From NCBI RefSeq assembly GCF_014633365.1, contig NC_068341.1, positions 7,688,001 through 7,752,000 of the forward strand: a stretch of DNA of 64,000 nucleotides, read 5' to 3'. This document shows positions 27,501 to 36,385 of this stretch, one piece after another. A model generated the notes under the pieces. That model was given only the letters and a program-made list of their open reading frames with translations, was not told where the DNA came from and did not search any database. This DNA is from Diospyros lotus. Lineage: Eukaryota; Streptophyta; Magnoliopsida; Ericales; Ebenaceae. Positions within the stretch are counted from its first letter, which is position 1. Every line of letters starts with the position of its first letter. The position numbers and the translations under genes are program-made.

Positions 27501-28363
27501 GGATTCTTTTTGCCAAGTAATACCATGTTTTGGATTTAGTAGTTGACTTCTTCTCTCTCTAAACACAAGGGTGGCAGTATCTGTATCATTTTGTTTCTGT
27601 ACTCATTTTTCACCACCAAACCATTTTTGCAACTAGTAAACAGAAATCCATACTTACAGCAGGAGGTTAAAGGAAAGAGTTCGTGTCAGTACTGTAACCA
27701 TTCACGATTTATACAATATACAATTATCCTTTGGCAAGGGCTTAACTGAAAAAATCTAATGCAAAATCGATAGAATGTCAGCTTAATTTTTTTGTTCACC
27801 GTAGCAATAAACTAGACTCCGTCTTGGAACTAAGCCGTATCCAAAATGAGAATAAAAGATCAGAGATTAGCATCTCGGAAAATAAACCATCATGATTCAA
27901 GAAGCAAGTGGGGGAAAAACTTATGGGAACGGGCAGAACAAACCTTTTGTTGATTGAGACGAATTAGTCTACTTCTAAAACAAATATATATATATATATA
28001 TATTGAGAGAGAGATAGAGAGAGGGAGGGAGGGAGGGAGGGAAATTCAAACTCTCATTTCTTGTGAATTGTCCCCTGCCCGACTTCAACAGTACCCAAAT
28101 CATCGAGAAACAAAAGACTGACCATTCTGAGAAACTACGAAGGGGACCCAATTCAAAAGAGAAGGAATTAATTACCTTGCCTCGGTGGTGGAAACGCCGC
28201 AACGGACTGGAGAGGAGTGCCCAGTGTATCGACTCACAAACCTTGGGTTTCGATTAGGCAAAAGAAGCCTGGGCTTGAACAGAGCGAGAGCACTTTGGCT
28301 TTTATTGAGAGTCATCGCCGTGGTAGAAGAGCAGCAGCAGTACACAACACGCAGAGTATCCAT
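145..28363 (-). CDS. PWD: Phosphoglucan, water dikinase (PWD/GWD3), exons 1-12, 3' end outside window
   Basis: Plastid enzyme that adds phosphate to glucosyl C3 of starch already phosphorylated by GWD, priming starch breakdown. Exons on the minus strand: 28363-28176, 27431-26816, 21273-21187, 21078-20947, 10151-10026, 9891-9713, 8710-8626, 7086-6922, 6804-6752, 1351-1143, 1052-934, 215-145. All junctions are GT..AG with matching phases, giving 676 codons plus 2 nt. Exon 1 (start MDTLRVVY) is a plausible plastid transit peptide. Exon 2 carries the N-terminal CBM20 starch-binding domain (GKVRLIVHL..., [21 protein letters not shown]) and the [15 protein letters not shown] block. Later exons match the PWD middle region ([58 protein letters not shown]). 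The catalytic-histidine and nucleotide-binding parts would lie beyond the left edge. Exon 9 is only 53 bp ([11 protein letters not shown]). Introns 2, 4 and 9 are swollen by transposons, yet every exon seen is open. Confidence 0.95.
1917..2341. mobile_element. Mutator-like non-autonomous foldback element, 9-bp TSD
   Basis: A 425-bp GC-rich element in PWD intron 9, flanked by perfect 9-bp direct repeats TTGAAAAAT (1908-1916 and 2342-2350). The two halves are long imperfect inverted repeats. The left arm reads ctactttgcccgagag...ggggttacc...aaaatgccctc...cactttgcaaatttgcaaag, and the right arm matches it in reverse complement. A 9-bp TSD with long TIRs starting GG is typical of Mutator-like elements. 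There is no transposase; open frames in it are palindrome artefacts. Confidence 0.85.
2471..2517 (+). repeat. SINE-like 3' tail
   Basis: The sequence ggtctcacttagtgagattaag followed by a TTG-rich end matches the 3' tail layout of Au-type plant SINEs (cca..tagtgggattaaggct then TTG repeats). No clear 5' tRNA-like head or target duplication was found, so it may be a truncated copy. Confidence 0.4.
2690..3480. repeat. Two diverged copies of a roughly 100-bp segment
   Basis: Segments around 2735-2822 and 3366-3470 share the order tcctcaccca ... ttttgggt-catggga/ccgagtaa ... ccccagtagac/cccggtggac ... cca-at ... gagt-tgac. They look like diverged copies of one repeat of unknown family inside PWD intron 9. 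I see no coding potential. Confidence 0.4.
3641..5871 (+). mobile_element. Non-autonomous LTR retrotransposon (LARD-like)
   Basis: LTR1 is 3641-4000 and LTR2 is 5530-5871, both starting TGTCAC and ending GACA. A primer-binding site follows LTR1 at 4003-4017 (tggtatcaaaaccga, initiator-Met type). A long G tract plus aat (about 5508-5528) precedes LTR2 as polypurine tract. The flanks are aaaat and aaaag, an imperfect 5-bp target duplication. The 1.5-kb interior has only a short gag-like start ([19 protein letters not shown], at 4541, soon stopped) and a 120-residue frame at 4884-5246 rich in Glu and Lys. No protease, RT or integrase is present. LTR2 lacks about 12 bp containing the TATA-like ctataaatagac seen in LTR1. 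Confidence 0.85.
4884..5246 (+). CDS. Unknown 120-residue frame inside the LARD-like element
   Basis: Open frame in the interior of the LTR element. It is acidic and lysine-rich ([20 protein letters not shown]), with no domain that I recognise. It may be a degenerate gag-like remnant that continues in another frame toward 5401-5528. Weak evidence for a real product. Confidence 0.25.
   Translation: METITTTLDFEYLKFVSLEGIGLEDIDSLGKVTVTLMEEKLVKEEPLVNESKQETIQKEQRTQLKQDECKKHDESRKIVEDFFAVLCVQIPIGELQYQIRSWLAAKFEFLPITVNGILAI
6471..6502. repeat. TA/CA dinucleotide microsatellite
   Basis: Short tatata run followed by about 13 CA units in PWD intron 9. Simple-sequence repeat. Confidence 0.9.
6549..6705 (+). 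repeat. SINE-like element or tail
   Basis: Ends with catgtagtcaaccccacctagtgagattaaggct and then ttgttgtcgtcgtt, the tail signature of Au-type plant SINEs. The body from about 6556 (ggagggttgtgttagg) may belong to it. It lies just beside PWD exon 9 (6752-6804). Confidence 0.5.
7860..8215 (+). mobile_element. Ty1/copia 3' remnant (RNase H end plus start of LTR)
   Basis: With frame breaks, the plus strand reads [12 protein letters not shown]..., then [20 protein letters not shown] and [18 protein letters not shown]. This is the conserved C-terminal end of copia RNase H. The gggagtgttaatag that follows fits a PPT and LTR start. The rest of the element is not seen here. Lies in PWD intron 7. Confidence 0.75.
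10570..15009 (+). mobile_element. Ty1/copia element A, 5' part (LTR, gag, protease, integrase), decayed
   Basis: A CT-rich LTR end at about 10800 with a TATA-like tatatatacc near 10705 is followed by a PBS-like tggcatcaaaacca. A gag start lies at 11135 ([10 protein letters not shown]). Fragments in order: [30 protein letters not shown] (about 11618), a zinc-knuckle remnant ([10 protein letters not shown], about 11895), the protease/pre-integrase block [20 protein letters not shown] (about 12207) with [12 protein letters not shown], then the integrase [13 protein letters not shown]...[10 protein letters not shown] (from about 13996). Stops and frameshifts are many. It is interrupted by an insert at about 12722-13962 and cut at about 15009 by element B; RT-like sequence resumes at about 19640. 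Confidence 0.8.
12722..13962. mobile_element. Insert in copia A, probable solo LTR
   Basis: Copia A reads SDVLP before 12720 and [11 protein letters not shown] after 13977, so roughly 1.24 kb was inserted. The insert starts near tgatatggttttgatgat, includes a reiterated gaacagtaac/gaatagt array (13090-13160), and has LTR-like sequence near its right end (attggttcaaaaatccttag..., 13693 on), reminiscent of Sire-type copia LTRs. It has no coding region. I could not find a convincing target duplication, so the boundaries are approximate. Confidence 0.45.
17104..17168 (+). other. 5S rRNA-derived segment in Cassandra LTR1
   Basis: Contains aggttaagcatgcttgag and aggatgggtgacc..tgggaag, matching the plant 5S rRNA blocks aagttaagcgtgcttgg and aggatgggtgacc.cctgggaag, which hold the internal Pol III promoter elements. 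It carries a few mismatches (gcatgc for gcgtgc; ccg for ccc). Confidence 0.85.
17517..17581 (+). other. 5S rRNA-derived segment in Cassandra LTR2
   Basis: Contains ggttaagcgtgcttgagc and aaggatgggtgacc followed by cctgggaagttc. It is closer to plant 5S rRNA than the LTR1 copy because gcgtgc and cctgggaag are kept. A bona fide 5S gene is excluded, since the segment is embedded in the LTR and the 5' half of 5S is weak. Confidence 0.85.
18935..19639. other. Unassigned stretch between copia B LTR and copia A remainder
   Basis: AT-rich intronic DNA with no gene seen. A short open stretch near 19000-19130 ([23 protein letters not shown]) is not recognisable. It could be flanking transposon debris. 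Confidence 0.4.
19640..20290 (+). mobile_element. Ty1/copia element A, 3' part (linker and start of reverse transcriptase)
   Basis: The plus strand reads [14 protein letters not shown]...SKALN, then MQWK..., [18 protein letters not shown] followed by RSNGTV, then [19 protein letters not shown]. This matches the copia linker and the RT start (KKPVGYKWVYRIKFRSDGTVERYKARLVAKGYTQ...). Codons are broken by stops. RT then ends; no 3' LTR was found before PWD exon 4. Same strand as the 5' part and separated from it by element B, so I read both as one split element. Confidence 0.7.
21740..21812 (+). repeat. SINE-like 3' tail
   Basis: Carries catgtagtcaatcccatcgtgggattaaggattggtgttgttgaagg, the same tail signature as at 6625-6705. 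Lies in PWD intron 2. Confidence 0.45.
22440..23940. other. Retroelement-like non-coding debris in PWD intron 2
   Basis: Two LTR-like stretches with CT-rich (about 22700-22830) or GA-rich (about 23500-23660) ends and leader-like sequence, in opposite sense. I could not pair them or find a PBS or coding domains. The short frame at 22943-23197 is not supported. Confidence 0.3.
23949..24034. repeat. Short tandem repeat, about 29-bp unit, three copies
   Basis: Three successive copies of a unit reading gtccctgcagttacagaattt with small changes, and further partial ttacagaaat copies to about 24090. Confidence 0.7.
24129..24680 (+). mobile_element. hAT transposon deletion derivative, 8-bp TSD
   Basis: A 552-bp element with perfect 8-bp flanking repeats CCCTGGAT (24121-24128 and 24681-24688) and TIRs cagtggcagagccaag / caggggtggagccagg. 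It keeps the last exon-like part of a hAT transposase (about 24385-24576): [38 protein letters not shown], ending at a stop. This is the C-terminal hAT dimerisation region. The catalytic part is deleted. Confidence 0.9.
25330..25624. repeat. 149-bp tandem duplication with poly-C tracts
   Basis: The unit starting aatattggtgaacc at 25330 repeats at 25479, almost identical. Each copy ends with a C tract (about 24 C in the first; C10-A-C6 in the second) followed by aacccttttcaagtgagtagga. The near identity suggests a very recent duplication or an assembly artefact at the homopolymer. Confidence 0.85.
26050..26086. repeat. AT-dinucleotide microsatellite
   Basis: Runs of tatata in PWD intron 2 near short ORFs without support. 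Confidence 0.7.
27983..28042. repeat. TA then GA/GGGA simple repeats in PWD intron 1
   Basis: About ten TA units, then gagaga and five GGGA units. Located between PWD exons 1 and 2. Confidence 0.85.
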
Positions 28364-28575
28364 TGATGTGAATTACACCGCCAAACATGTACAGAGACCC
28401 ACCCAATATTGCAGAGAGATGATGAGTATGCGAACTAATAATAATTCAGCATATGGCAAAGAGAAGATCGGATCGGCTCCGTTATTAGACGTCTTGCAAA
28501 ATGCTTGCTTGGTAGAGAGTGAAGAAGACGATAACGTTTAGAAACAATAACGTTTAGAAGCAAAGAATTTTGGGC

Positions 28576-28581
28576 CACGTG
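28576..28581. promoter_or_regulatory. G-box (CACGTG) upstream of PWD
   Basis: A palindromic CACGTG core in the context GCCACGTGGTG lies 213 bp upstream of the PWD start codon. A second ACGTGGC core is at 28641-28647. Such cores bind bZIP and bHLH factors in plants. Their use here is inferred from position only. Confidence 0.4.
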
Positions 28582-28684
28582 GTGTCAGAGATCGTCCGGA
28601 TGCTCGTGACCGAACCCCGACGAGAGCGATCTCAATTAATACGTGGCAAGTTGTGAAGCGTAACGGCGTGAGCAGCTTCAATTA

Positions 28685-28757
28685 TTGCCCCAGCCCTCAC
28701 TGCCCATTTATCATTCAAATCATGCCCCAGCCCTCACTGCCCATTTATCATTCAAAT
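28685..28757. repeat. 38-bp period direct repeat
   Basis: A 35-bp unit starting tgccccagccctcactgccc occurs at 28685-28719 and exactly again at 28723-28757, upstream of PWD. Confidence 0.9.
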
Positions 28758-28763
28758 TATGTT

Positions 28764-29175
28764 ACATGTACGTTATTTTTACATATCTTAAATTATATAA
28801 AAAATATTATGATCAAAATATCATATAATTTTTCATACATCTCACATGTCTTATGAAAAATATTTTTATCATTAGTATATTTTTGTGTAACTCAAAGTGT
28901 ACATAAAGATATACCAATAATATTATTCTTATCATTATTTTTATAAAATTTACCAAAAAAAAAAAAAACAAAAGACACTTGATCACTCTTCACTTATAAA
29001 AATAAGAATCATGCTAGATATACAATCTTTTTGTACATTTTAAGTTACATAAGAAGGTATTATGACTAAAATATCACGTGCCTCTATGCGCCTCATAAGG
29101 GATTTTTTTGTCATTGGTGAACCTTTATGTAGTCCAAGATGTATACAAAGGTATACCAATAACATTTTTCTAAAA
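28764..29175 (+). repeat. Pair of diverged AT-rich repeats (MITE-like)
   Basis: The segments at about 28764-28930 and 29030-29175 share the order tgtac-tt.., acata.., tattatgac/tcaaaatatca, cttatgaaaaat/ctcataaggga, aaagatataccaataa/aaaggtataccaataa. They look like two copies of one miniature element in direct orientation. No coding potential. Confidence 0.55.
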
Positions 29176-32100
29176 ATAATAAGATTTTCTCTTCGAGTTT
29201 ATCAATTTTTTTATGAAAAAATAGTTATTAAATTTTTATAAATATTTAAAATATCCTTTTATGGTGAATAGATAAAAAAAATTCAGTAAAAATTAGATTT
29301 CTATCGATCTAACCGTCAATGAAGTTTTATTATCTTATAAAAAGAAAAATAAAAAATAGAGTTAAACAAGTGTTTTAGAATTTTGTATATTTCACCCTTT
29401 TTGCTCTCAAATCTGTCAGTTTTCTCTGCTCTCTTCTCTTATCTTCTATTGTTCTCCCGATGCTGCTAGGCTTCTCTTCAGTTCTTCTCAGGTGCTATTC
29501 TCTTGCCGCCTTCTCCAGGTGTTCTCTGCTCTCTTGCGCTTTTTCTACTTTATTGCATTCTTCTCTTCTCTGTTCTGTTGCGTTCTTCTCTTTCCTCTTC
29601 TGCATTATTATCTTGCATTTTTCTATAAATACATTGTTTCCCAGATTCTTTGCATTTTTTCTGTAGATAGATTGCGTTCCTCCATTGATATATATATATA
29701 TATATGTAAACAGATTATTTGTATTTACATAATTTGTTATATATTTTATAGGTTATGATAGAAATCAATATTGGTTCTATGCAACTTCTTACATTTTATG
29801 TGAATCAAAATATCCTTATAATTGTGAATTTCAACATGTATTTTGCATTTTTATGGTTCTGGTGAAAGAAATTAGCTCATGATATCAGAATATTTGATGA
29901 GATATTTTGTAGATCGAATTTGAATTTTTCTCATCCAATAAAAATGAAATACTATCTAGTAAATGCATGATATTCTCATGTGACGGGATACATGGAGCCA
30001 TACAAGAGTGATAATATAAGATGACACATTGAAGATTTTAAACTTACAAAAACATTATAATTACGACTCCAAAAAGATATAAAGAATTATTTAATTACTT
30101 GTATTCTTCATACACAACGATTGTTAAGTATATTTTTGGAGCGTGGAATACTATATTTAAAATTTTGGGAGATATATCTAAATACTGTATTGACACCCAA
30201 CAAGATACAATTCTAGGCACAATAGCTAATAATACTTATATTAGGAAGAAATGGATACAAAATAATGCATTCATTACAACTAAAAATGAAAACTATTTTC
30301 TCAATACACAATATGTCATGCCATTTAAAAATTAGTTTAACAATGAAATAGGCCAAGGTGATAATTTTTTAATGACAGTACGTGATACTATAGCCCTAAA
30401 TATTTGACAATCATCTAATTTTTAAATTTTGAACTACTAAAATTTTTTGTATATGTATGAGAACATTAACTTTTATTCAATTATCGTGCGTTATTAAATT
30501 TACTCTAATTTTGTAATTATCAAATTCTGGGATGAAAAAAAATGTAAATATCTAAAATTTATTAAATGAAATATGAAAGACGTCTTTTAAATATAATATA
30601 CTCAAATGTATAACTTAAATATAAAATTTAATATGTGAATACAAATTTTATTTAAAAGGTTAAATTTAGGTCTTCAAATAATTTATTTAACTATTAATAT
30701 TTTATATGTATTGATAAAATATAAAATAAATAATCTTTTATAATGTCTCAATGTATATATTTAATATTTTTATGAATTAAATCTAAATTTAAACATAAAA
30801 TATTATATTAATATATTTTTTAATAATTATATATAATTTATTAACATATAATAGTCAAAATTTTATCAGTTGAATATTAATTTATAATTTATTTTTATTA
30901 AAAATTATAATTTTTATAAAATTTATTTATATTATTTAGTAATATGTCAATTTTAGTATTTTTGTTAAATTCTAATAATTTATCAATTTTTTCAAACCAA
31001 ACATATAATTATATAAATGACAATTTAAACCATATTTATTTAAACACATTATTAACTTAAACGCTAATCAACTTCTACCCTTTACATAATTTTTAAATAT
31101 AGAGTCTTAAAATCTATATTAAAAAGTGATAAGCCATACATCCTCTAAGTCTCTTACTCTCCCACTCAATAGTAGGCTAACAAATGAGGTTATTGTCATT
31201 TTTTATAAGTTAAGGTATTTATATCTTTTTGTAAAACTTTAATGAGTGTAAAATGTAATTTATCATATTGTTGACAGTCAAATACTTGTTCTCTCTACAA
31301 TTTGGTATAAAAACATATAACACTCTTAATCTTTCATAAATTATACTACATATCTTTATTTTCTAAAAAATTTCACATTATCCCCTGGCATTTTGAGTTT
31401 TTAGCAAAAACCAATAACGTCACCAAAATTATTAATGAATTATCCAAACTACAGTATCCCACCAATTTATCTCACCATTTTAATGTTCTCTCCCTACATA
31501 AAGTAATCTCTCTCTCTATATATTCCTCACTTTATTTCTTATGGATAGTACAATTTTCAAATTACATTATTATTCCCTAAATATTATACTTTGTAATAAA
31601 TTAGTTATCATACTTTAACTTTTATTATCATGATTACTAAAATTTAATTAATTTTTTATTTCTGATCAAATTTTATTAACGAAAACTATTATAGTATAAT
31701 AAACTTCATAGTCATTTGATTTTGAAATCTGTGTTAATTTTTGCACGAAGCGATTTTGGAGTTTATATTAATATATATTGTGTCAGTTTTAATTAACAAA
31801 ATTTAATTAAAAATTATAAGAGGGATTGCATAATAACAAAAATGAGAGTTTAATGACTTTGGTGTCACTCACAGTTTAAACAATAAGCTAACTTCTCTTC
31901 AATCAAACAATTGTTAATATATTCATGTATATTTATAAATTTTTAAGAATATCCTGCATAAGGTAAATCTAAACACAAGAGATAATATGATATAATTTTT
32001 AAATAATAAAATTAAGTGTAAATTTCACATATTATTTTTTATATTTGTTTAAATTACATTGACTATCTTTATACTTTTAAAAAGCAATACACATATCTCT

Positions 32101-32275
32101 TTTTAAGTGTGAGCCGTTCTGGATTTCAGCCCAATCTATAACAAAATTTAAATTTATGAAGAAAAATTTTGAATTATTTAGTAATAGTCCAGTTTAAATT
32201 GAGTCCAGCCCACCTCAATAATTTTTCAGCCCAGCCCACCTCAATTTTCCCAACTGCCTGCAAACCCTGCTCCTC
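29176..32275. other. AT-rich intergenic DNA between PWD and TGD1
   Basis: About 3 kb, mostly very AT-rich with a CT-rich patch at 29395-29660. ORFs here are low-complexity and lack recognisable domains. I see no gene. Confidence 0.6.
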
Positions 32276-34107
32276 ACTCTCTCGACCTCGCTCTCGCTCA
32301 CCCTCGCTGCCTCTCGCTCTTTGCCTCCTCTCTTTTGCTCGTCCGCTCGCCCTCGCTCTGCCTCTCTCTTGCTCTCGGTCGACCCCTCTCGCTCGCCCTC
32401 GCCGCCTCTCGCTCTCTGCCTGACTGCCTCTCTCTTGCTCTCGTTCGCCCTCGCCCCCACGCTCGCTCGGCGAGTAGGCCTCGCTCTCGCTCGCTGCCTC
32501 TGATTTAGGTTTTCGTATTACCTCCCCCAACTTCCAGTCCCAGATCTGCTTCATTCGAGCCCGGATCTGTATTACTGGTATGTTTTCTCTTCTTTGATTC
32601 TCTCGATTGACAGCTAAATCTAGATAGTTTTTCTGTTTTTCGGCCATATTTTTTTTACCTGTTTATGCTTGATTATTGTTGAAGTCTCTGCCTTTTTTCA
32701 GCAAGTTTTAAGTAAGTGATTTTTCTTTGTGTCTGCTTGCCTATTTGACTACTGCGTTTAGTTAGGAATTGTCGTGGCTGGAAGCCTGGAATTTGTTATT
32801 GTGAATCTGTGATTGAATATTTGAATCGACCATACTTTTGCCTTCTCTTGTTTGAACTCTAGAAATACAGTTGTTGTATTGGCCTTGCATTTGCCTCAAA
32901 TCTTGAGTTAAATATTTTAATTGTTCGATTATTGAATTGTGTTATTTTTTGTTTGTGTATCTTAGAATTTAGAATGTAACAACAATTTTATGCGAAGAAA
33001 GGAAAAACATTGTTATTTTTTTTTTTCAGAAAGAGAGTTTATCATACTAGTGAAAGTACTTCAATTCATACTGTGCAAAATCAATCTAGTGAATTTACAT
33101 CAATTCCTTCAACTTTATCTCCTGAAATTTACATCAATCTAGATGAATATTTTGTTTCAAAACCTCGTTGAGCACAAGTTTAATGAAAATTTGTTGTACT
33201 GACTTTTTGGTTACATAAGAATTTTATTATATTAAGTTTTTAAAATTTCAGCCCCCTCAACCTAAATTCCTGGATCCGCCCAGCTGGTACTACTTTTTGA
33301 TTGCTAATTATACATTCCCGATGATTTTTGGATTGAATCTGCCATTGGGGATATACTGAATCTTGCTTAAGTGTCTTTATTCGCCATTTTTGCGTGTGCC
33401 ATTTCTATGAACTGGGCAATTATGTTTCAGCACCCTTCAATGGAACTAGGAACTATGAATGATTATTCGGGTTGATATTGACACTTTGGAAACGATTCCA
33501 GTCGGTAAAAGTGAAAGAACTTCATACAAACAGTATGGGCAGTCCTCTGAATGCTGTTAGTACAACGAAGTCATTAATTTCCATATAACAAGAAAAAAAG
33601 GCCCTTGACTACTCAAAATGGAATCTCAGAATCATATGTCAACTAATTATCAATTGTAGAGATGTAGATAGGACGGCTTGTTTTTTGAGCAACCCGGTAT
33701 CTACTTTCCTAAAAACTAGAGTGACTAATGTTACATTGGCCATTCTTGAACTGCCTTTTTCTTTTTCTTTCTTCTCTTTTTGGTGAATTAATCTTTTAGA
33801 GTTGATGTTGACTGACAGATTCTAATTTTTCCTTTGATTATGAAGCAATTTTTTTTTTTTTTTTTTCTGATAGTTTTAAGTGGTTTAGGCTTTTTTTTAT
33901 GACAGATTCCACGTTCATGAGAGCACAATTGCTGCTCAGCCCCAATGTGTTATGTCGAACAGATTTTATGGGAGAACTTTTTGTTGTGCACTCACCATGA
34001 TCTTCACTTTCTAGGAGTTCTGACATAACTTCTGCTGCAGTACAATCTCTGAAATCCATTTTCCAGGTAGAAACTGAAGTTAGATTGCACGACACACAAG
34101 ATCTAGC
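32276..34107 (+). promoter_or_regulatory. TGD1 upstream region with possible 5' UTR exon
   Basis: From 32276 to about 32500 the DNA is a low-complexity CTCGCTCTCG-rich tract. It is followed by ordinary leader-like sequence and a good donor (gtatgtttt) at 32578. Acceptor-like sites at 34040 (tgctgcag) and 34066 (ttccag) lie just before the TGD1 start at 34108. A spliced 5' UTR is therefore possible, but nothing proves that the CT-rich segment belongs to TGD1. Long frames in the tract are repeat artefacts. A hAT-like remnant lies inside (about 32990-33290). Confidence 0.3.
32990..33290 (+). mobile_element. hAT-like remnant
   Basis: Reads EFTSIPSTLSPEIYINLDE on the plus strand, resembling the N-terminal leader of TTF-type hAT transposases. 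It ends with cagccccctcaacctaaattcctggatccgccc, similar to the right terminus of the hAT copy at 24129-24680. Left end and TSD were not found. Confidence 0.4.
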
Positions 34108-35259
34108 ATGCAAGCAGCTTCGCATCTTCGTCCAATCTTCTACTTTCACAACAGGTCTCTCTCAATCTCACTTTCTGTCTCTCTACATTTGACTACTATT
34201 CTCTGTTTGTGGACTTAATGTTCTAACCAAATTGCAGAAGCCCTAACAAATCGGGCAATAGGGTTGAAAAAGGAGTCTTGCATTCTAGCCAACATGTCAG
34301 TGGACTCAAATTCACTGGAATAGGCCACACATATAGATTTCCTTTACCTGTTCGAAAAACCAGATTGTTTGTGAATCCTAATACAAATGATGGCCATCCA
34401 AGTATCTCTGTGACTGAGGTAAGTACAGATACAAACCCAAGCAATTCCCCGAATCATGAATCGGAGGCATTTCTAAGCAAATGGACGCCTCCCAATTACC
34501 TATGGAGGGGATTATCAGTTTTCATTCTGGCAGGGCAGGTAATTATCAGAACTTTGAAGGGCAAAGTCCACTGGAGAAACACTCTTCAGCAGCTGGAGAG
34601 AGTTGGTCCAAGATCACTTGGAGTCTGCCTATTAACCTCTGCCTTTGTTGGCATGGCCTTCACAATTCAGTTTGTAAGAGAGTTCACCAGGTTAGGATTA
34701 AACAGATCTGTTGGTGGGGTGTTAGCTCTAGCCTTTTCGAGGGAGCTAAGTCCTGTCGTCACATCAATTGTAGTTGCTGGTCGTGTTGGGAGTGCTTTTG
34801 CTGCTGAATTAGGGGACTATGCAGGTTTCTGAACAAACAGATACACTAAGAGTTCTTGGCTCAGACCCAGTTGATTATCTGGTGACACCTAGGGTCATTG
34901 CTTCATGTGTTGCTTTGCCCTTTTTGACTCTAATGTGTTTCACAGTAGGTTTGGCATCCAGTGCTCTCCTGGCTGATGGTGTTTATGGTATTAGCATTAA
35001 CATTATATTGGATTCTGCCCTGAGAGCTCTTCGATCATGGGATATAATTAGTGCAATGATCAAGTCCCAGGTTTTTGGTGGGATCATATCTATTGTGAGC
35101 TGTGCATGGGGAGTCACAACCATAGGAGGTGCCAAAGGTGTTGGAGAATCGACCACATCAGCCGTGGTTCTCTCTCTTGTTGGTATCTTCGTTGCGGATT
35201 TTGCTCTTTCTTGTTGCTTCTTTCAAGGAGCTGGAGATTCATTAAAGAATTGCTTTTGA
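34108..35259 (+). CDS. TGD1: TGD1, permease of the plastid TGD lipid ABC transporter (frameshifted in this sequence)
   Basis: MlaE-family permease of the inner-envelope TGD1-TGD2-TGD3 complex, which brings ER-derived lipid into the chloroplast. Exon 1 is 34108-34154 (MQAASHLRPIF...), intron 34155-34237, exon 2 34238-35259; the split codon is aga. Family signatures are clear: LERVGPRSLGVCLLTSAFVG, FVREFTRLGLNRSVGGVLAL, AFSRELSPVVTS, GRVGSAFAAELG, then QVSEQTDTLRVLGSDPVDYL and VTPRVIASCVALPFLT. The two halves are in different frames. A run of four G at 34812-34815, where the family pattern ELGTMQV needs three, stops the first frame at about 34832. Without the extra base the CDS is 356 codons including stop, close to the usual TGD1 length. 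No intron fits at that point. Either a real loss-of-function allele or an assembly error; the second half shows no other decay. Its 3' end faces the fibrillin gene. Confidence 0.93.
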
Positions 35260-36385
35260 TCTGATATATCCATACCTTTTCTTGATAGATTTCTGTGTGA
35301 AAAGTCCCATTTTTATTGTTTATGGTTCTGTTGTATATAACGATCTGATGAATGACAAAGTGACTAGAATCCATGTACTATAGTTGCAAGTTTGATTGAC
35401 TATTAGCTTTTAGTGCTTGTCACCCTGCTTTACTTTCTCTCGCGTTGTTTATGGTTGGAGGTGGAGTTGAGCATGCATTGATTTTTATGGTCAACGTTAT
35501 TTTATGTGGATTCTTATGGGGAAATCAGAGGAAAATGCATTTTCCTTTTTGCATTGCATATCACTATTCTATTATAACTTACCATTTTATTTTTCTCTTA
35601 CCCTCATTCTTCTCTCTTTCCTCGGTTTAATCAGCTGCCAGATTACACGAGATTGTTGTCTATTCCAGTGAAGGTGGTTTACCCAAGAGTACCTAGAAAG
35701 AGAAGAGTTAGATTCTACTTGGACCTCATGGACTCAGTTTGTTCTCACATTTATGGTCGTTCTGGGTTCATTTTAATGTTTGTGATGCTCTTTTCCGCAC
35801 AATGTGAGTTCCATGGTCCTGAAGTGATCAAATTACTTTAAGAGTGTGTTTGGATAGGGCCATTTGTTATTTGATTGGACTCGAGTCTAAATTCATCTTA
35901 AATCTGAATCCAAAAAATAGAATAATTTAAGATACTTAGAAAAAGGGCGAGATCTAATTTTTGTGGGACAGCAGCTCAAAAACCAAAGAGAAGGAATAAC
36001 CAAGTGGGCTGGGGTTCTCACCCTGAGCATAAAATGATTGAATTTGAAATTCTCATTTGTTAAGTTTATTATTTGAATACTTGAATTTCAAATGCAAATG
36101 TTTCAAATTATAAATTTTAAAGGATATTATTTGAAATCTCTTTATACAAATACAACTTACAATTTTTTAAATCTTTTTTTTTTTTCAAAATTACAAATTT
36201 TTAACACCTAATCTTCTTGTAAGTTTGGCCTGTAAGTAGTACTTCAACATTTTAGTGTTACAGGATATTACCTCTTTCGTAGCCAGCAGCATTAAGATTG
36301 TCTCATCATGAATTCTAATGAAATTTGCATTACACTAGAGATTAATTCAGGATACAAGGGGCATTGGACCCGGTTTCCATTGGAT
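35260..36385. other. Convergent intergenic region between TGD1 and the fibrillin gene
   Basis: 3' flanks of both genes. At about 35843 the motif gagtgtgtttggatag resembles the start of common plant miniature transposons, but no matching end was found. No gene seen. Confidence 0.4.

Noticed and set aside
32174..32647. 157-codon Arg/Glu/Ser-rich frame
   Set aside because: Product of the CTCGCTCTCG low-complexity tract read in antisense.
33838..34149. Minus-strand 103-codon frame overlapping the TGD1 start
   Set aside because: Antisense to the TGD1 leader and exon 1; no domain, and it begins in a homopolymer-rich end.
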